Below are positions 8,830 to 17,011 of a stretch of 64,000 nt of DNA, piece after piece. This DNA comes from Ensifer sp. PDNC004 (lineage in GTDB: Bacteria > Pseudomonadota > Alphaproteobacteria > Rhizobiales > Rhizobiaceae): the NCBI RefSeq assembly GCF_016919405.1, contig NZ_CP070354.1:752001-816000 (forward strand), given 5' to 3'. Within the stretch, counting starts at the first letter, position 1. Every line of letters begins with the position of its first letter. The translations under genes and the position numbers were made by a program. Under the pieces are notes generated by a model. That model worked only from the letters and a program-made list of their open reading frames with translations, ran no database searches and was not told where the DNA came from.

Positions 8830-9140
8830 GGATTGGACCGATCGATGACGCGCAGCCGATCAAGCGCGATCCGCTGCAAGGACTTGGGAGCGCTGTCGTT
8901 GCCGGCGACCGTAACATAGTAGATCCGGGCGGCCTGTTCCGAGTGAATACTCTCGTAGATTTGCCCGAGCCTCAGCTGCGCGCTCGCATCGCCCGGGAAG
9001 GCGATCAGGCGGCGTTCCAGGACTGCAATCGCGCCTTCCGGGTCATCGCGTGCTTCGAAGAGTTGCGCCGCCGAGAGCGCGTCCTCGGCAACGGCGGGGG
9101 CAGCCAGCAGTGTGGCCATGAGCAGAAGACGGTAGCGCAT
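8826..9140 (-). CDS. Small secreted TPR-like protein, first gene of exporter operon
   Basis: A 104-residue protein with a clear signal peptide (MRYRLLLMATLLAAPAVA) followed by helical, TPR-like repeats (LFEARDDPEGAIAVLERRL and following). The start at 9140 puts the signal peptide at the N-terminus; a start at 9173 would add 11 residues. It opens a six-gene minus-strand operon with overlaps or gaps of at most 11 bases. The tandem CATAGT element (copy C) lies 71 bases upstream and a 9-bp inverted repeat sits between them. The function is inferred only as an envelope accessory protein for export. Confidence 0.75.
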   Translation of the reverse strand: MRYRLLLMATLLAAPAVAEDALSAAQLFEARDDPEGAIAVLERRLIAFPGDASAQLRLGQIYESIHSEQAARIYYVTVAGNDSAPKSLQRIALDRLRVIDRSNP

Positions 9141-9188
9141 GAGATTCCATCGCAAGGATTGATTGCCTCGCAATCTAGACGGCAGGCG

Positions 9189-9211
9189 TTTTCACGCTCA
9201 ACGCGTGAAAA
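9189..9211. promoter_or_regulatory. Perfect 9-bp inverted repeat upstream of exporter operon
   Basis: TTTTCACGC (9189-9197) and its exact complement GCGTGAAAA (9203-9211) are separated by five bases. The repeat directly abuts the tandem CATAGT element and lies about 50 bases before the exporter-operon start. It could be a repressor operator or a hairpin in the 5' leader. It does not fit the CRP consensus order TGTGA-N6-TCACA. Confidence 0.5.
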
Positions 9212-9239
9212 CTATGGGCGGGCCTCACGGACTATGAAT
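9211..9239 (-). promoter_or_regulatory. Tandem CATAGT element, copy C
   Basis: On the minus strand CATAGT occurs at 9236-9231 and 9216-9211, exactly 20 bp apart; the upstream copy is extended to ATTCATAGT as in copy A. The element ends 71 bases before the start of the exporter operon at 9140, nearly the same distance as copy A from its gene (70). It lies in the 149-bp divergent region shared with the adenylate cyclase gene. Confidence 0.6.
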
Positions 9240-9289
9240 TCCGGATCGATCGCATTGGCAGCGCCGGCAGCGGTCAACACAATCGGTTC

Positions 9290-11392
9290 ATGTCTTCACG
9301 CTTGAAAATTCTGCTGGCACCCGCCTGTCTGCTCACCCTCATTCTCGTCTGGAGGGCTTTCGACCCTGGTGAATTGCTCGTTCGGTCAAGGGTAATGGTT
9401 TTCGATGTCTATGCGCGGCTTCAGCCGCGCGACTTCGAATCCGTCCCGGTTCGCATCATCGACATTGATGACGAAAGTCTTCGCCGCCTTGGCCAATGGC
9501 CATGGCCGCGCCGACTGCTTGCCGATCTCACCATGAGGCTCAACGAAATGGGCGCCGCTGCCATCGGTTTTGACAGTGTGTTCGCCGAGGAAGACCGCAC
9601 CGCTCCCAAATTTCTGGCGCAGGCATATCCCGAAATCGAGGGGCTCGCGCGGCTGCCAGATCCTGACGCAGGCTTTGCTGATGCGATTGCGCGCGCTGGC
9701 AACGTCGTCACGGGTTATGGCTTGTCCGTGCATGCCAATGGGGCAGCGCCGGCGCAAAAGGCGGGCTTTGCTTTCTCCGGAGCGGATCCCGCGGGCTTTC
9801 TCCCTTCGTTCCAGGGCGCCGTCGTCAATCTGTCCAAATTGGATGACGCGGCGGCAGGGACAGGTGCGTTCGACTTCTATCCCTCCTATGGACTGATCGT
9901 CCGTGCCGTACCCATGGTGTACGCCTTGCGGGGAAAACTCTATCCCAGTCTGGCTGCCGAATTGCTGCGGGTGGCGCAAGGCGCCAGATCCTACACCCTG
10001 AAGGCTGAAGCTGGCGCCCTCACGGACATGCGCATCGGCGATTTCACAGTTCCACTGACGGCCCGCGGCGAGTTGCGTATGCATTTTTCCCGGCCCGAAG
10101 GCGCGCGGTATGTTCCCGCCTGGAAGGTGCTTTCCACCGATGCGCCACCGGATCTCATCGGCGGGCATATCGTATTGATCGGTACTTCGGCAGTCGGGCT
10201 CAACGATATCCGAGCTTCCAGCCTGGACCCGATGATGCCAGGCGTCGAGGCCCATGCTCAAGCGATCGAGCAGATCCTGCTGCAGTCGTTTCTGCAACGG
10301 CCCGATTGGGCGGAAGGAGCTGAGTGGCTGGCTACGCTCGCGCTCGGCCTGCTGCTGATGGCGTCGCTGTTCTATGCCAACGCCTTCTGGAGCGCCTTTG
10401 CGGGGTTGGCAGCGTTGCTGGTTGCAGGCGCGGCGTCCTGGCATCTCTATGTTGCCGAACGGCTGCTTCTCGACCCCGTGACACCGGGACTTGCGGGGAT
10501 TTTCGTCTATATGGCCGGGTCGCTGGCCTCATATCTGAAGGTCGAGGGCGACCGCCGGCATGTAACGGCGGCCTTCGGTCAGTATCTTTCCCCGGCTCTC
10601 GTCAAGAGGCTCGCGGCCGATCCCAAGCAACTTGCCCTTGGCGGCGAGACACGAGAGCTGACGCTGATGTTCTGCGACGTCAGGGGGTTTACTGCGATCT
10701 CCGAGCATTTCAGGGGCAATCCTCAGGAGCTGACCAGCCTCATCAACCGCTTTCTCACGCCCATGAGCGATGTGATCCTCGCGGCAGGCGGTACCATCGA
10801 CAAATATATGGGCGATTGCATCATGGCCTTCTGGAATGCCCCTCTCGACGACCCAGAACACGCAAGCCAAGCTTGTGCGGCTGCTCAGGCCATGATGGCT
10901 GAACTTGAGGCGCTGAACCGGGAACTGCCCGTCAAACTCGGGATTGGCATTGGTATCAACACCGGTTCCTGTGTTGTCGGCAACATGGGCTCCGAACGGC
11001 GGTTCGACTATTCGGCACTCGGCGATGCCGTTAATCTGGCGTCCCGTCTCGAGGGGCAGTCGAAGACCTATGGTGTAACGATCGTGGTCAGCGAGGAGAC
11101 ACTGCAGCGGGCGGGGCTTGCAGGGGTGGAGCTCGACCTCATCGTAGTCAAGGGAAAGGAGGAGGCGGTGCGCATTTTCACGCTGGGAAAGGCTCCACAG
11201 GGACATGACGCCATGCTCTTGGCTTATCGAACTGGTGCTTGGGACGAAGCCGAGGCGCGTCTTGAACGCCTCAGAAGCACTTCTGCGGAGTTTTCGGCCC
11301 TCTACGACCTCTATGCTCAGCGCATCGCCGATCTCAGACGTCAGCCGCCATCCGAAAATTGGAATGGCGTCTTCAGAGCGACCTCGAAGTGA
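9290..11392 (+). CDS. CHASE2-domain adenylate cyclase
   Basis: A 700-residue membrane cyclase: an N-terminal helix (about 5-20), an extracytoplasmic CHASE2 sensor (about 30-320), three closely spaced membrane helices (about 345-420), and a class III catalytic domain (about 440-630). Metal ligands are Asp463 (FCDVRGFT) and Asp509 (DKYMGD). Lys505 sits at the adenine-selecting position, and Asn582 and Arg586 (VNLASR) complete the site. The second purine-selecting position is Ser575 (YSALGD) instead of Asp, as in class IIIb enzymes. It should make cAMP in response to a periplasmic signal. The MBL-fold gene follows 10 bases later, and the exporter operon is divergent. Confidence 0.9.
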   Translation: MSSRLKILLAPACLLTLILVWRAFDPGELLVRSRVMVFDVYARLQPRDFESVPVRIIDIDDESLRRLGQWPWPRRLLADLTMRLNEMGAAAIGFDSVFAEEDRTAPKFLAQAYPEIEGLARLPDPDAGFADAIARAGNVVTGYGLSVHANGAAPAQKAGFAFSGADPAGFLPSFQGAVVNLSKLDDAAAGTGAFDFYPSYGLIVRAVPMVYALRGKLYPSLAAELLRVAQGARSYTLKAEAGALTDMRIGDFTVPLTARGELRMHFSRPEGARYVPAWKVLSTDAPPDLIGGHIVLIGTSAVGLNDIRASSLDPMMPGVEAHAQAIEQILLQSFLQRPDWAEGAEWLATLALGLLLMASLFYANAFWSAFAGLAALLVAGAASWHLYVAERLLLDPVTPGLAGIFVYMAGSLASYLKVEGDRRHVTAAFGQYLSPALVKRLAADPKQLALGGETRELTLMFCDVRGFTAISEHFRGNPQELTSLINRFLTPMSDVILAAGGTIDKYMGDCIMAFWNAPLDDPEHASQACAAAQAMMAELEALNRELPVKLGIGIGINTGSCVVGNMGSERRFDYSALGDAVNLASRLEGQSKTYGVTIVVSEETLQRAGLAGVELDLIVVKGKEEAVRIFTLGKAPQGHDAMLLAYRTGAWDEAEARLERLRSTSAEFSALYDLYAQRIADLRRQPPSENWNGVFRATSK

Positions 11393-11402
11393 TGGCCGCC
11401 AG

Positions 11403-12221
11403 ATGACGGCTTCGGTGACATTCTGGGGGGTGCGAGGCTCGATCGCCTGCTCGGGCGGCGCCTTCGCACGCTATGGCGGGAACACTGCCTGCGTGGAGGT
11501 GAAGATCGGAAGCGAAATCTTCATCCTGGATGCGGGCACTGGCCTTATGCCGCTCGGGCGTCGGCTTGCCGAGGCGAAGCCCGGTATCTGCCACATTTTC
11601 CTGTCGCATGCGCATTGGGACCACATATGCGGCTTCCCCTTTTTCGCACCCTGTTACGACGCACGTTGGCGCATCCATGTGCATGCGGGCAGCATGGCGA
11701 ACAATGGCGGCGTAATGCAGGTCCTCATGGGGCAGATGCAGGCACCTTATTTCCCGGTTCCCCTTTCCGCGATGGCTGCCGATATCCGGTTTTCCGATTT
11801 CGAATCGGGCGAGACTCTTGCGCCGGGACATGGCGTTACAGTCAGAACCGCCCCTCTCAACCACCCGGGCGGCTGCACCGGCTATCGGCTCGAATGGGCC
11901 GATAGGAGCCTCGTCTACATAACCGACCATGAAGTCGCGCCCGGTTGGAACGAGCAAGCGACCGCGCTGATGGAAGGCGCTGATCTCGTGCTCTTTGATG
12001 CCGCCTATACCGGCATGGAATATGAAAACCGCAAGGGATGGGGACATTCTACCTGGGAAGATGCCGTACGGCTTGCGCGAGCGTCAGGAGCGAGACGGCT
12101 GGGGCTTATTCATCATGATCCGGCGCATGACGACGCGTTCATGGATCGGATCGAGCAGGCGGCTCGGGGCAGTTGGCCCCGCGTGTTCGCGGCGCGAGAG
12201 GCGACGACCCTCGTTCTATGA
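11403..12221 (+). CDS. Metallo-beta-lactamase-fold hydrolase
   Basis: A 272-residue MBL-fold protein. The metal motif HAHWDH is at residues 69-74, preceded by the FWGVRGSI and LDAGTG segments and followed by a conserved YITDHE and a C-terminal HHD. This family (COG1235-like, related to PhnP and RNase Z) contains phosphodiesterases, including some that act on cyclic nucleotides. The start at 11403 is chosen because FWGVRGS is normally within ten residues of the N-terminus. It lies 10 bases after the cyclase stop, so the two are co-transcribed. A cAMP-degrading role is plausible but unproved. Confidence 0.82.
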   Translation: MTASVTFWGVRGSIACSGGAFARYGGNTACVEVKIGSEIFILDAGTGLMPLGRRLAEAKPGICHIFLSHAHWDHICGFPFFAPCYDARWRIHVHAGSMANNGGVMQVLMGQMQAPYFPVPLSAMAADIRFSDFESGETLAPGHGVTVRTAPLNHPGGCTGYRLEWADRSLVYITDHEVAPGWNEQATALMEGADLVLFDAAYTGMEYENRKGWGHSTWEDAVRLARASGARRLGLIHHDPAHDDAFMDRIEQAARGSWPRVFAAREATTLVL

Positions 12222-12247
12222 CTTCGCCGGCACAAGGGACGCTGCTT

Positions 12248-13156
12248 CTATCCGTGGGCCAGCTTTCGCGCATGACGGCGCGGCGACGTTCCGAAGCGCT
12301 CGCGATAGGCTGCGATGAAGTTGTTTGCGTGTCCGTACCCTACATGGAAGGCGATCTGCTTGAGTGGCATGTCGGTCTCCTCCAGCATGACGCGTGCCGC
12401 AGACAGACGCGCTTCGCGCAGGTATCCGAACATGGTCGATCCGTAGCTTTCGCGGAAGCCTTGCGTCAAACGACGCTGGCTGAGACCTGCTGCCTCGGCC
12501 AACTCCGATAGAGAAGGGGGCTGGGACAGGTGGGACGATAGAATTTGTGCGGCGCGTCCCACGGCCTCACGTTCGCGCAGGCTTAGGACCCCTTCGCCTT
12601 CCCGCACCTCATCCAAGGCGAGCGTTGGCGCATGCAGAGCCAGGATTTCCAGGAGCTTGCCCCAACGATAGATATCGCTGCCGTGGCCGGCGATCGGCGG
12701 GGTCGCGAGCAAATTGAGGTTCGAGATCAAGATCTCTGGCGTGCGACGCAGGGCCGGCCGCTCAAGTGCAAGCGCGTGAGGTGGAAGATCCGTCAGGCGT
12801 GCAATGCAACAAGTAGTCGCTCGGTAGCCCACAACCAGCGTGCGTGTTCTTGCCGGAAAATGCACTTGCAGTGTGCCGGAACCGTGATTGTGCCAGCCAT
12901 ATCCGGCTTCGAGCCGTGAAAGGCCAAGGCAAGCGTGACCGGCCAACGCAAAGAGGCACGTCAGCGAATCGCCCTGCTCGTTGCACAGGAGGTCCAGTTT
13001 CGCGTCCTGTTCCGCTTCGGCGAGCATGACGTAGAGCTCAAGTCCGCCAAACGTGCTTCCGTGGTGGACGACGCCGACCATTCCGACTGCGGCTCGGATC
13101 CTTTGGGACGCAAAGACTGTCGCCGAACCATCGAGTGTCAGGGCGTCGATCCTCAT
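12248..13156 (-). CDS. AraC-family transcriptional regulator
   Basis: A 302-residue regulator: an N-terminal effector domain (about 1-190) and two C-terminal helix-turn-helix motifs (about 205-300), the second around GYGHANNFIAAYRERFG. The start at 13156 follows GAGGAGACC; longer frames lack a site. It converges on the MBL gene with a 26-base gap and sits alone on the minus strand between the cyclase unit and the SulP gene. It is a candidate regulator of the peptide locus because it is the only DNA-binding protein between the two groups of Nif11 genes, but its target is not shown. Confidence 0.85.
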   Translation of the reverse strand: MRIDALTLDGSATVFASQRIRAAVGMVGVVHHGSTFGGLELYVMLAEAEQDAKLDLLCNEQGDSLTCLFALAGHACLGLSRLEAGYGWHNHGSGTLQVHFPARTRTLVVGYRATTCCIARLTDLPPHALALERPALRRTPEILISNLNLLATPPIAGHGSDIYRWGKLLEILALHAPTLALDEVREGEGVLSLREREAVGRAAQILSSHLSQPPSLSELAEAAGLSQRRLTQGFRESYGSTMFGYLREARLSAARVMLEETDMPLKQIAFHVGYGHANNFIAAYRERFGTSPRRHARKLAHG

Positions 13157-13531
13157 CGACCGGTCTCCTCGTGCCAGGTTTGAGTTACAGGCTATCGCTG
13201 TTCGATTGGGGCGAATGCCGCCGCCGCGGTTTGTTTTTTCGCGGCTGGAATCTTTTGGCGACAACCGGCAAGGCTTTGCAACTGTTTAGGTTTTTTAGAA
13301 AGCAAATGGTCTGGAGATGCCACGGAACCGGCAATATGCGCCAATCCACTGGCTACTTTGATGACGGTCTGCCGATGCAGCGGCGTCGCGATCTTGTTCG
13401 AAAACGATTGAGCCGGTCGCCATGCAATTCCCACGGCGACACCCCACAACGCGGCGGCCCTCGGGCTCCACGTTCCTTACGAAACCGAGAGCGGCACGCA
13501 CGTCGAGTGAATTTTTTGGCGATTGGACGGC
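13157..13531. other. Intergenic region without a recognised gene
   Basis: About 375 bases separate the AraC start from the SulP stop. They contain no convincing ORF on either strand, and no tandem CATAG element or clear terminator was found. Confidence 0.6.
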
Positions 13532-15703
13532 TCAGGCGTTTGCGACTGTGACCATGCGGTTGGCGACGGTCAGACGATCCGCTAGCGCGCGGGCGAACAG
13601 CCGGTGGGCGAGAACGGCAAGTTCGGGGTCGTTCGTCTCCATCGATCTCAATGCCTTCCGTGTCAGCCTGAACAGCACGGCCTCTTTTTCGATGAGCACG
13701 TCTGCTGTACGCGTTTCGCCAAGGTAGAAGGCGATTTCACCAAGCACGGCTCCCGATGCCATGTTGCGCAGGCGCAGGGCTTGTCCATCGGGCAAGGTGA
13801 TCTGCACCCTCACCACGCCACGCCCCAAAAGGAAGATGTCGTCTGCCTGCTCGCCGGCCGCGATCAGTCGTTCTCCGACTTTCCGCTCGAAGCGCTCCAT
13901 CGAGCTGATGAGTGCTGCAAGTCGCGGGTGAGGCCCGAGCGCTTTGACCAGCTGGGCGGCAACATCATTGTCGCTGTGCTCACCGCACTCCGCCTTGATC
14001 AACTGCTCTTCGCAGTCTTCGAGCGCGTGGTCCAGGTCACAGGCAAACGCCACTCTTCCGGCATGGCAGTCGGATTGCAGAACCGGGTCGAGCATAGCCC
14101 TTACCGAAGGCGGCAAGGACGAGAGAGTGACAGAAACCCCCTCAGCGGCCAGAAGGCTGAAGATCCGTGCAAATCCAGCAACCGCAGCCGAATCCGTTCC
14201 GCCGATGCGTCGGAAGTCGAGGATTAGGAAGCGAGGCGGCGGACTGGCGTCAAGACGCTCCTTAACGGCATCGACGACCTGTCCCATCGTGCCGAAGAAG
14301 AGATAATTGTGAAGCTCCAGGATGTGGATGAGATCGCCCTTCTCATCGAGAATACGATTTGTCGCGGGCGAGCGGTCGGTCCGGCTGCGCCGGTCGCGCC
14401 CGCTTGCGGCAAGGCGAATGACAGGCAGTCGAGCATAGGTGTAGACGAAGGTTGCCAGCGATGCGGCGAGCCCCACTGCCATACCGGCCATGAAGCTGAA
14501 GGCCATCATCGATCCGACGATCGACAGCACCACGGCCCATTCGAGCCCGGGCAACGTCTTTCGCACCGCGATAGCCCAGTCGTAGAGGAGTTCCGCACCG
14601 AGCATGATCATCAGGCCCGCTGCAACGAACAGCGGGATGCTGGCGGCAAGGTCGGTCGCAAAGGGGAGAGCCAGCGCCATAATGGCAGCGGTTGCAAGAC
14701 CGGCGGAGCGATCCGTGACACCCAGTCGGCGCGCCAGTAGCGTCATGCCGAGCCCGGTAAAGCCGGATGCGCCGCTGATAAAGCCGACGACCACGTTTGC
14801 CTGACCCGTAACGCGCAGTTCGGCGTTCGCATCGATGTCGCGACCGACCGCTGCCTCAAGCCCACTTGTGTTGAGAAGCATACCAGTCATCGCGACGAGC
14901 GGAAGCGAGACGAGCATAGGCGCGATCGAGATCACAGCCCACCAGTCTGCGGCCGAGATGACCCAAATCGGCGATGGGAGGGAAAGACCACCGGAGTTCG
15001 CGATCGCCGGCAACCACCCCGATGCACGGGCCGCTTCGATCGACAGGCCCGTGAGACCAAGAGCGCCATAAAACAGCATGATCGCGGCCAGCGTGACAAT
15101 CGGCGCAGCAAATGGACTAGGCGTCAGGCGAAGGGCGGCCGCCAAGGCGATTGCAAAGGCGATCGACGGGAAAAGCATGCCGAGCGCGGCGAAATCGTAA
15201 AGTGATTGGATGAGGCTTACCGGATCAGCACCCGGGCGGATCATCACGAGTGCGCCCTCAATGAGTAGCCACCCGGAGCCGGCGAGAAAGCCCGCCACTA
15301 CCGGGTAGGGCAGGAACCGTACCAAGGTACCCAGACGGAAGCGGCCGGAGAGGTAGAAAACGGAGCCTGTCGCCAATGTGCTGACGGCGAGGACTGCAAA
15401 GGCCGTGGCAACCTTTTCCTGCGGGCCGGCAGCGCTCATCGAGCTGGTCGCAACGGCCACGGTTGAGGCCAGAATGGCGATGCTGGTCTCTTGAACCTGC
15501 GCGACGCTGGTGGAAAAACGGCTGCGCAACGACACGTAGATCGCGAGGATTACACAGCTCAAAAGCATGACGCTGACGCCAGCTCCAAAGCCTGAGGCGA
15601 GACTGCCGGAGAAGAGCAGTGCTGCGAAGGCAACACTGGTACCCAGGCCATCTATGGCGGCAACTAGCCCGAACATAAACGAGGAAACAAGTTTAGCAGT
15701 CAC
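13532..15703 (-). CDS. SulP-family anion transporter with STAS and cNMP-binding domains
   Basis: A 723-residue protein: a SulP/SLC26 membrane core with 10-14 helices (about 1-410), a STAS domain (about 445-555, DFRRIGGTDSAA), and a C-terminal cyclic-nucleotide-binding domain (about 580-705). The phosphate cassette GEIAFYLGETRTA keeps the Arg absent from the exporter-operon protein, so this one could bind cAMP. The likely start is GTG at 15703 with GAGAA upstream. The substrate may be sulfate, bicarbonate or another anion. It lies between the AraC gene and the fourth Nif11 precursor, 203 bases downstream of the latter on the same strand, so it may be co-transcribed with it. Confidence 0.88.
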   Translation of the reverse strand: MTAKLVSSFMFGLVAAIDGLGTSVAFAALLFSGSLASGFGAGVSVMLLSCVILAIYVSLRSRFSTSVAQVQETSIAILASTVAVATSSMSAAGPQEKVATAFAVLAVSTLATGSVFYLSGRFRLGTLVRFLPYPVVAGFLAGSGWLLIEGALVMIRPGADPVSLIQSLYDFAALGMLFPSIAFAIALAAALRLTPSPFAAPIVTLAAIMLFYGALGLTGLSIEAARASGWLPAIANSGGLSLPSPIWVISAADWWAVISIAPMLVSLPLVAMTGMLLNTSGLEAAVGRDIDANAELRVTGQANVVVGFISGASGFTGLGMTLLARRLGVTDRSAGLATAAIMALALPFATDLAASIPLFVAAGLMIMLGAELLYDWAIAVRKTLPGLEWAVVLSIVGSMMAFSFMAGMAVGLAASLATFVYTYARLPVIRLAASGRDRRSRTDRSPATNRILDEKGDLIHILELHNYLFFGTMGQVVDAVKERLDASPPPRFLILDFRRIGGTDSAAVAGFARIFSLLAAEGVSVTLSSLPPSVRAMLDPVLQSDCHAGRVAFACDLDHALEDCEEQLIKAECGEHSDNDVAAQLVKALGPHPRLAALISSMERFERKVGERLIAAGEQADDIFLLGRGVVRVQITLPDGQALRLRNMASGAVLGEIAFYLGETRTADVLIEKEAVLFRLTRKALRSMETNDPELAVLAHRLFARALADRLTVANRMVTVANA

Positions 15704-15906
15704 AGGTTTCTCGTTGAATTTTGCGAAATGAGGATCGATTTTCTTGCCGACTCATTGAGTTTGCTGAACCTTTTTGGACGCGCAAGGCATGGCGCGTCGG
15801 TGCCTTCAACCAACCAGCACGGCGCGGTCGCACAGCGGAGTCACGCGCCGTTACGGCCTCGGCCGAAGCAAGATTTGCCGAAACGTGATCCAATCCTGGA
15901 GGGGGC

Positions 15907-16215
15907 TTACCAGCAGGCGCCATTGGCCTTTTTGGCGCGCTCCCATTGCTCCCGTGCAGATTCGACACCCCCGGAAACAAGTTCGAGCTCGAAGTCTCGA
16001 AGTTCATCGTTTCCAGCGGCCTTGCCAACCAGGCTGCCGAGATTGGCAAGACCTGCCCTGATCTGTTCGACCTCGAGCAGGCAGTTGCGCGTCCGCGCTT
16101 CATCGAGGATCAGCTCGATCAATTCAGACTCACTTTTTGCGGCTGCGAGACGGCCTAGCGCCTCTCGATCGTTGCGAATTGCGGAATAGAAACTGATTGT
16201 TTGACTGTCGCTCAC
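15907..16215 (-). CDS. Nif11-type RiPP precursor peptide 4
   Basis: A 102-residue precursor separated from the other three by 14 kb and encoded on the opposite strand. GTG at 16215 follows GAGGAAT. The 83-residue leader ends FELELVSGG and carries an extra Cys at residue 45. The 19-residue core (VESAREQWERAKKANGACW) is highly charged and has a single Cys before the C-terminal Trp. A tandem CATAGC element lies 133 bases upstream. The leader is more divergent than those of peptides 1-3 but has the same length and cleavage site, so the same C39 exporter should process it. Confidence 0.88.
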   Translation of the reverse strand: MSDSQTISFYSAIRNDREALGRLAAAKSESELIELILDEARTRNCLLEVEQIRAGLANLGSLVGKAAGNDELRDFELELVSGGVESAREQWERAKKANGACW

Positions 16216-16347
16216 AACATTCCTCGCTCTTTGACACTAGCTAACTTTCGCGTCACTCGGTTTTTCGGCTTATCCCGCATCTGGCGAGGTCGGCTGGCTT
16301 GGCGTGCTGATCTTCGGAGATATCAGCTGTTCGGGGAAGCGTATGGC

Positions 16348-16377
16348 GCTATGGCAAACCGACCAGCGGCTATGAAT
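16348..16377 (-). promoter_or_regulatory. Tandem CATAGC element, copy D
   Basis: On the minus strand ATTCATAGC (16377-16369) is followed 21 bp later by CATAGC (16353-16348), 133 bases before the start of Nif11 precursor 4. The spacing is one base longer than in copies A-C. The orientation is again sense with respect to the peptide-locus gene. Confidence 0.5.
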
Positions 16378-16464
16378 TCCGCTTCACCGAGTGCGAGGTC
16401 GCATTGAACGTCACTCAAGGATCTGCTTGTAGTGCGCAGACGTTTGGATCACGTTGGGGAGTCG

Positions 16465-16866
16465 ATGGCCAAGGGACTGAGCCGTGCCGAGCAATGGGCA
16501 GTGCGCATCTTGTGCGCGCTGGCGTTGCTGCTTGCCGGTTTCACCTACAAGCCGCCGATGGCGGCGGCCTCACCTCTCCCGGCGGAACTCTTGTCGGAAT
16601 ACGTCCTTCCCGACGGGACAAGTCCCGTTCTCTGCCTGCCATCGGAAGATGGCAAATCCAGCCATGGCAGCCATGATGCAGGAACGGGATGCGAGTTCTG
16701 CCGCCTCGCTTCCGCTGTCTTGCTGCCGTCGCCGGCCGATTCCGCCGGGAGGCCGATCTCTCGGTCGATCAACCTGTTCGTGCCTACCCGCACGGAAACG
16801 TTTTATCGCCAGCTCTTTCCTCCAAACACCTCGCCACGTGGTCCACCTTCCGGTCTTTCAGCCTGA
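16465..16866 (+). CDS. Small membrane-anchored DUF2946-like protein
   Basis: A 133-residue protein with an N-terminal membrane helix or signal anchor (about 10-32), a His-rich stretch (SSHGSHD), and a CEFCRLA motif followed by a proline-rich region. This resembles the DUF2946 family, small membrane proteins often encoded near metal-uptake genes. ATG at 16465 follows GGGGAG. The neighbouring PepSY-type pseudogene supports a metal or heme/copper-related history. The Cys and His residues suggest metal contact, but that is inference. Confidence 0.65.
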   Translation: MAKGLSRAEQWAVRILCALALLLAGFTYKPPMAAASPLPAELLSEYVLPDGTSPVLCLPSEDGKSSHGSHDAGTGCEFCRLASAVLLPSPADSAGRPISRSINLFVPTRTETFYRQLFPPNTSPRGPPSGLSA

Positions 16867-17011
16867 GCCTCTGCCGCCATCGCGCGGCAGTTCCATCAGT
16901 CTGCGGCCGGAAAACGTGTCCCTCGTACGGGCATGTGCCGGCCCAAGGCCGGATCACATTCCATGTTCAGCAGGACGGTCGTGGGTGGCAGTTCGCCCAT
17001 TCTTTTCTTCA

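Noticed and set aside
9189-9211. CRP-binding site upstream of the exporter operon
   Set aside because: The palindrome has the order TCAC...GTGA, opposite to TGTGA-N6-TCACA, so it is listed only as an inverted repeat.
9386-10444. A 352-residue minus-strand frame
   Set aside because: Antisense to the CHASE2 cyclase; no motif and no ribosome binding site.
15693-16103. A minus-strand frame overlapping precursor 4
   Set aside because: Different frame of the Nif11 gene; the precursor has conserved leader, start and cleavage site.
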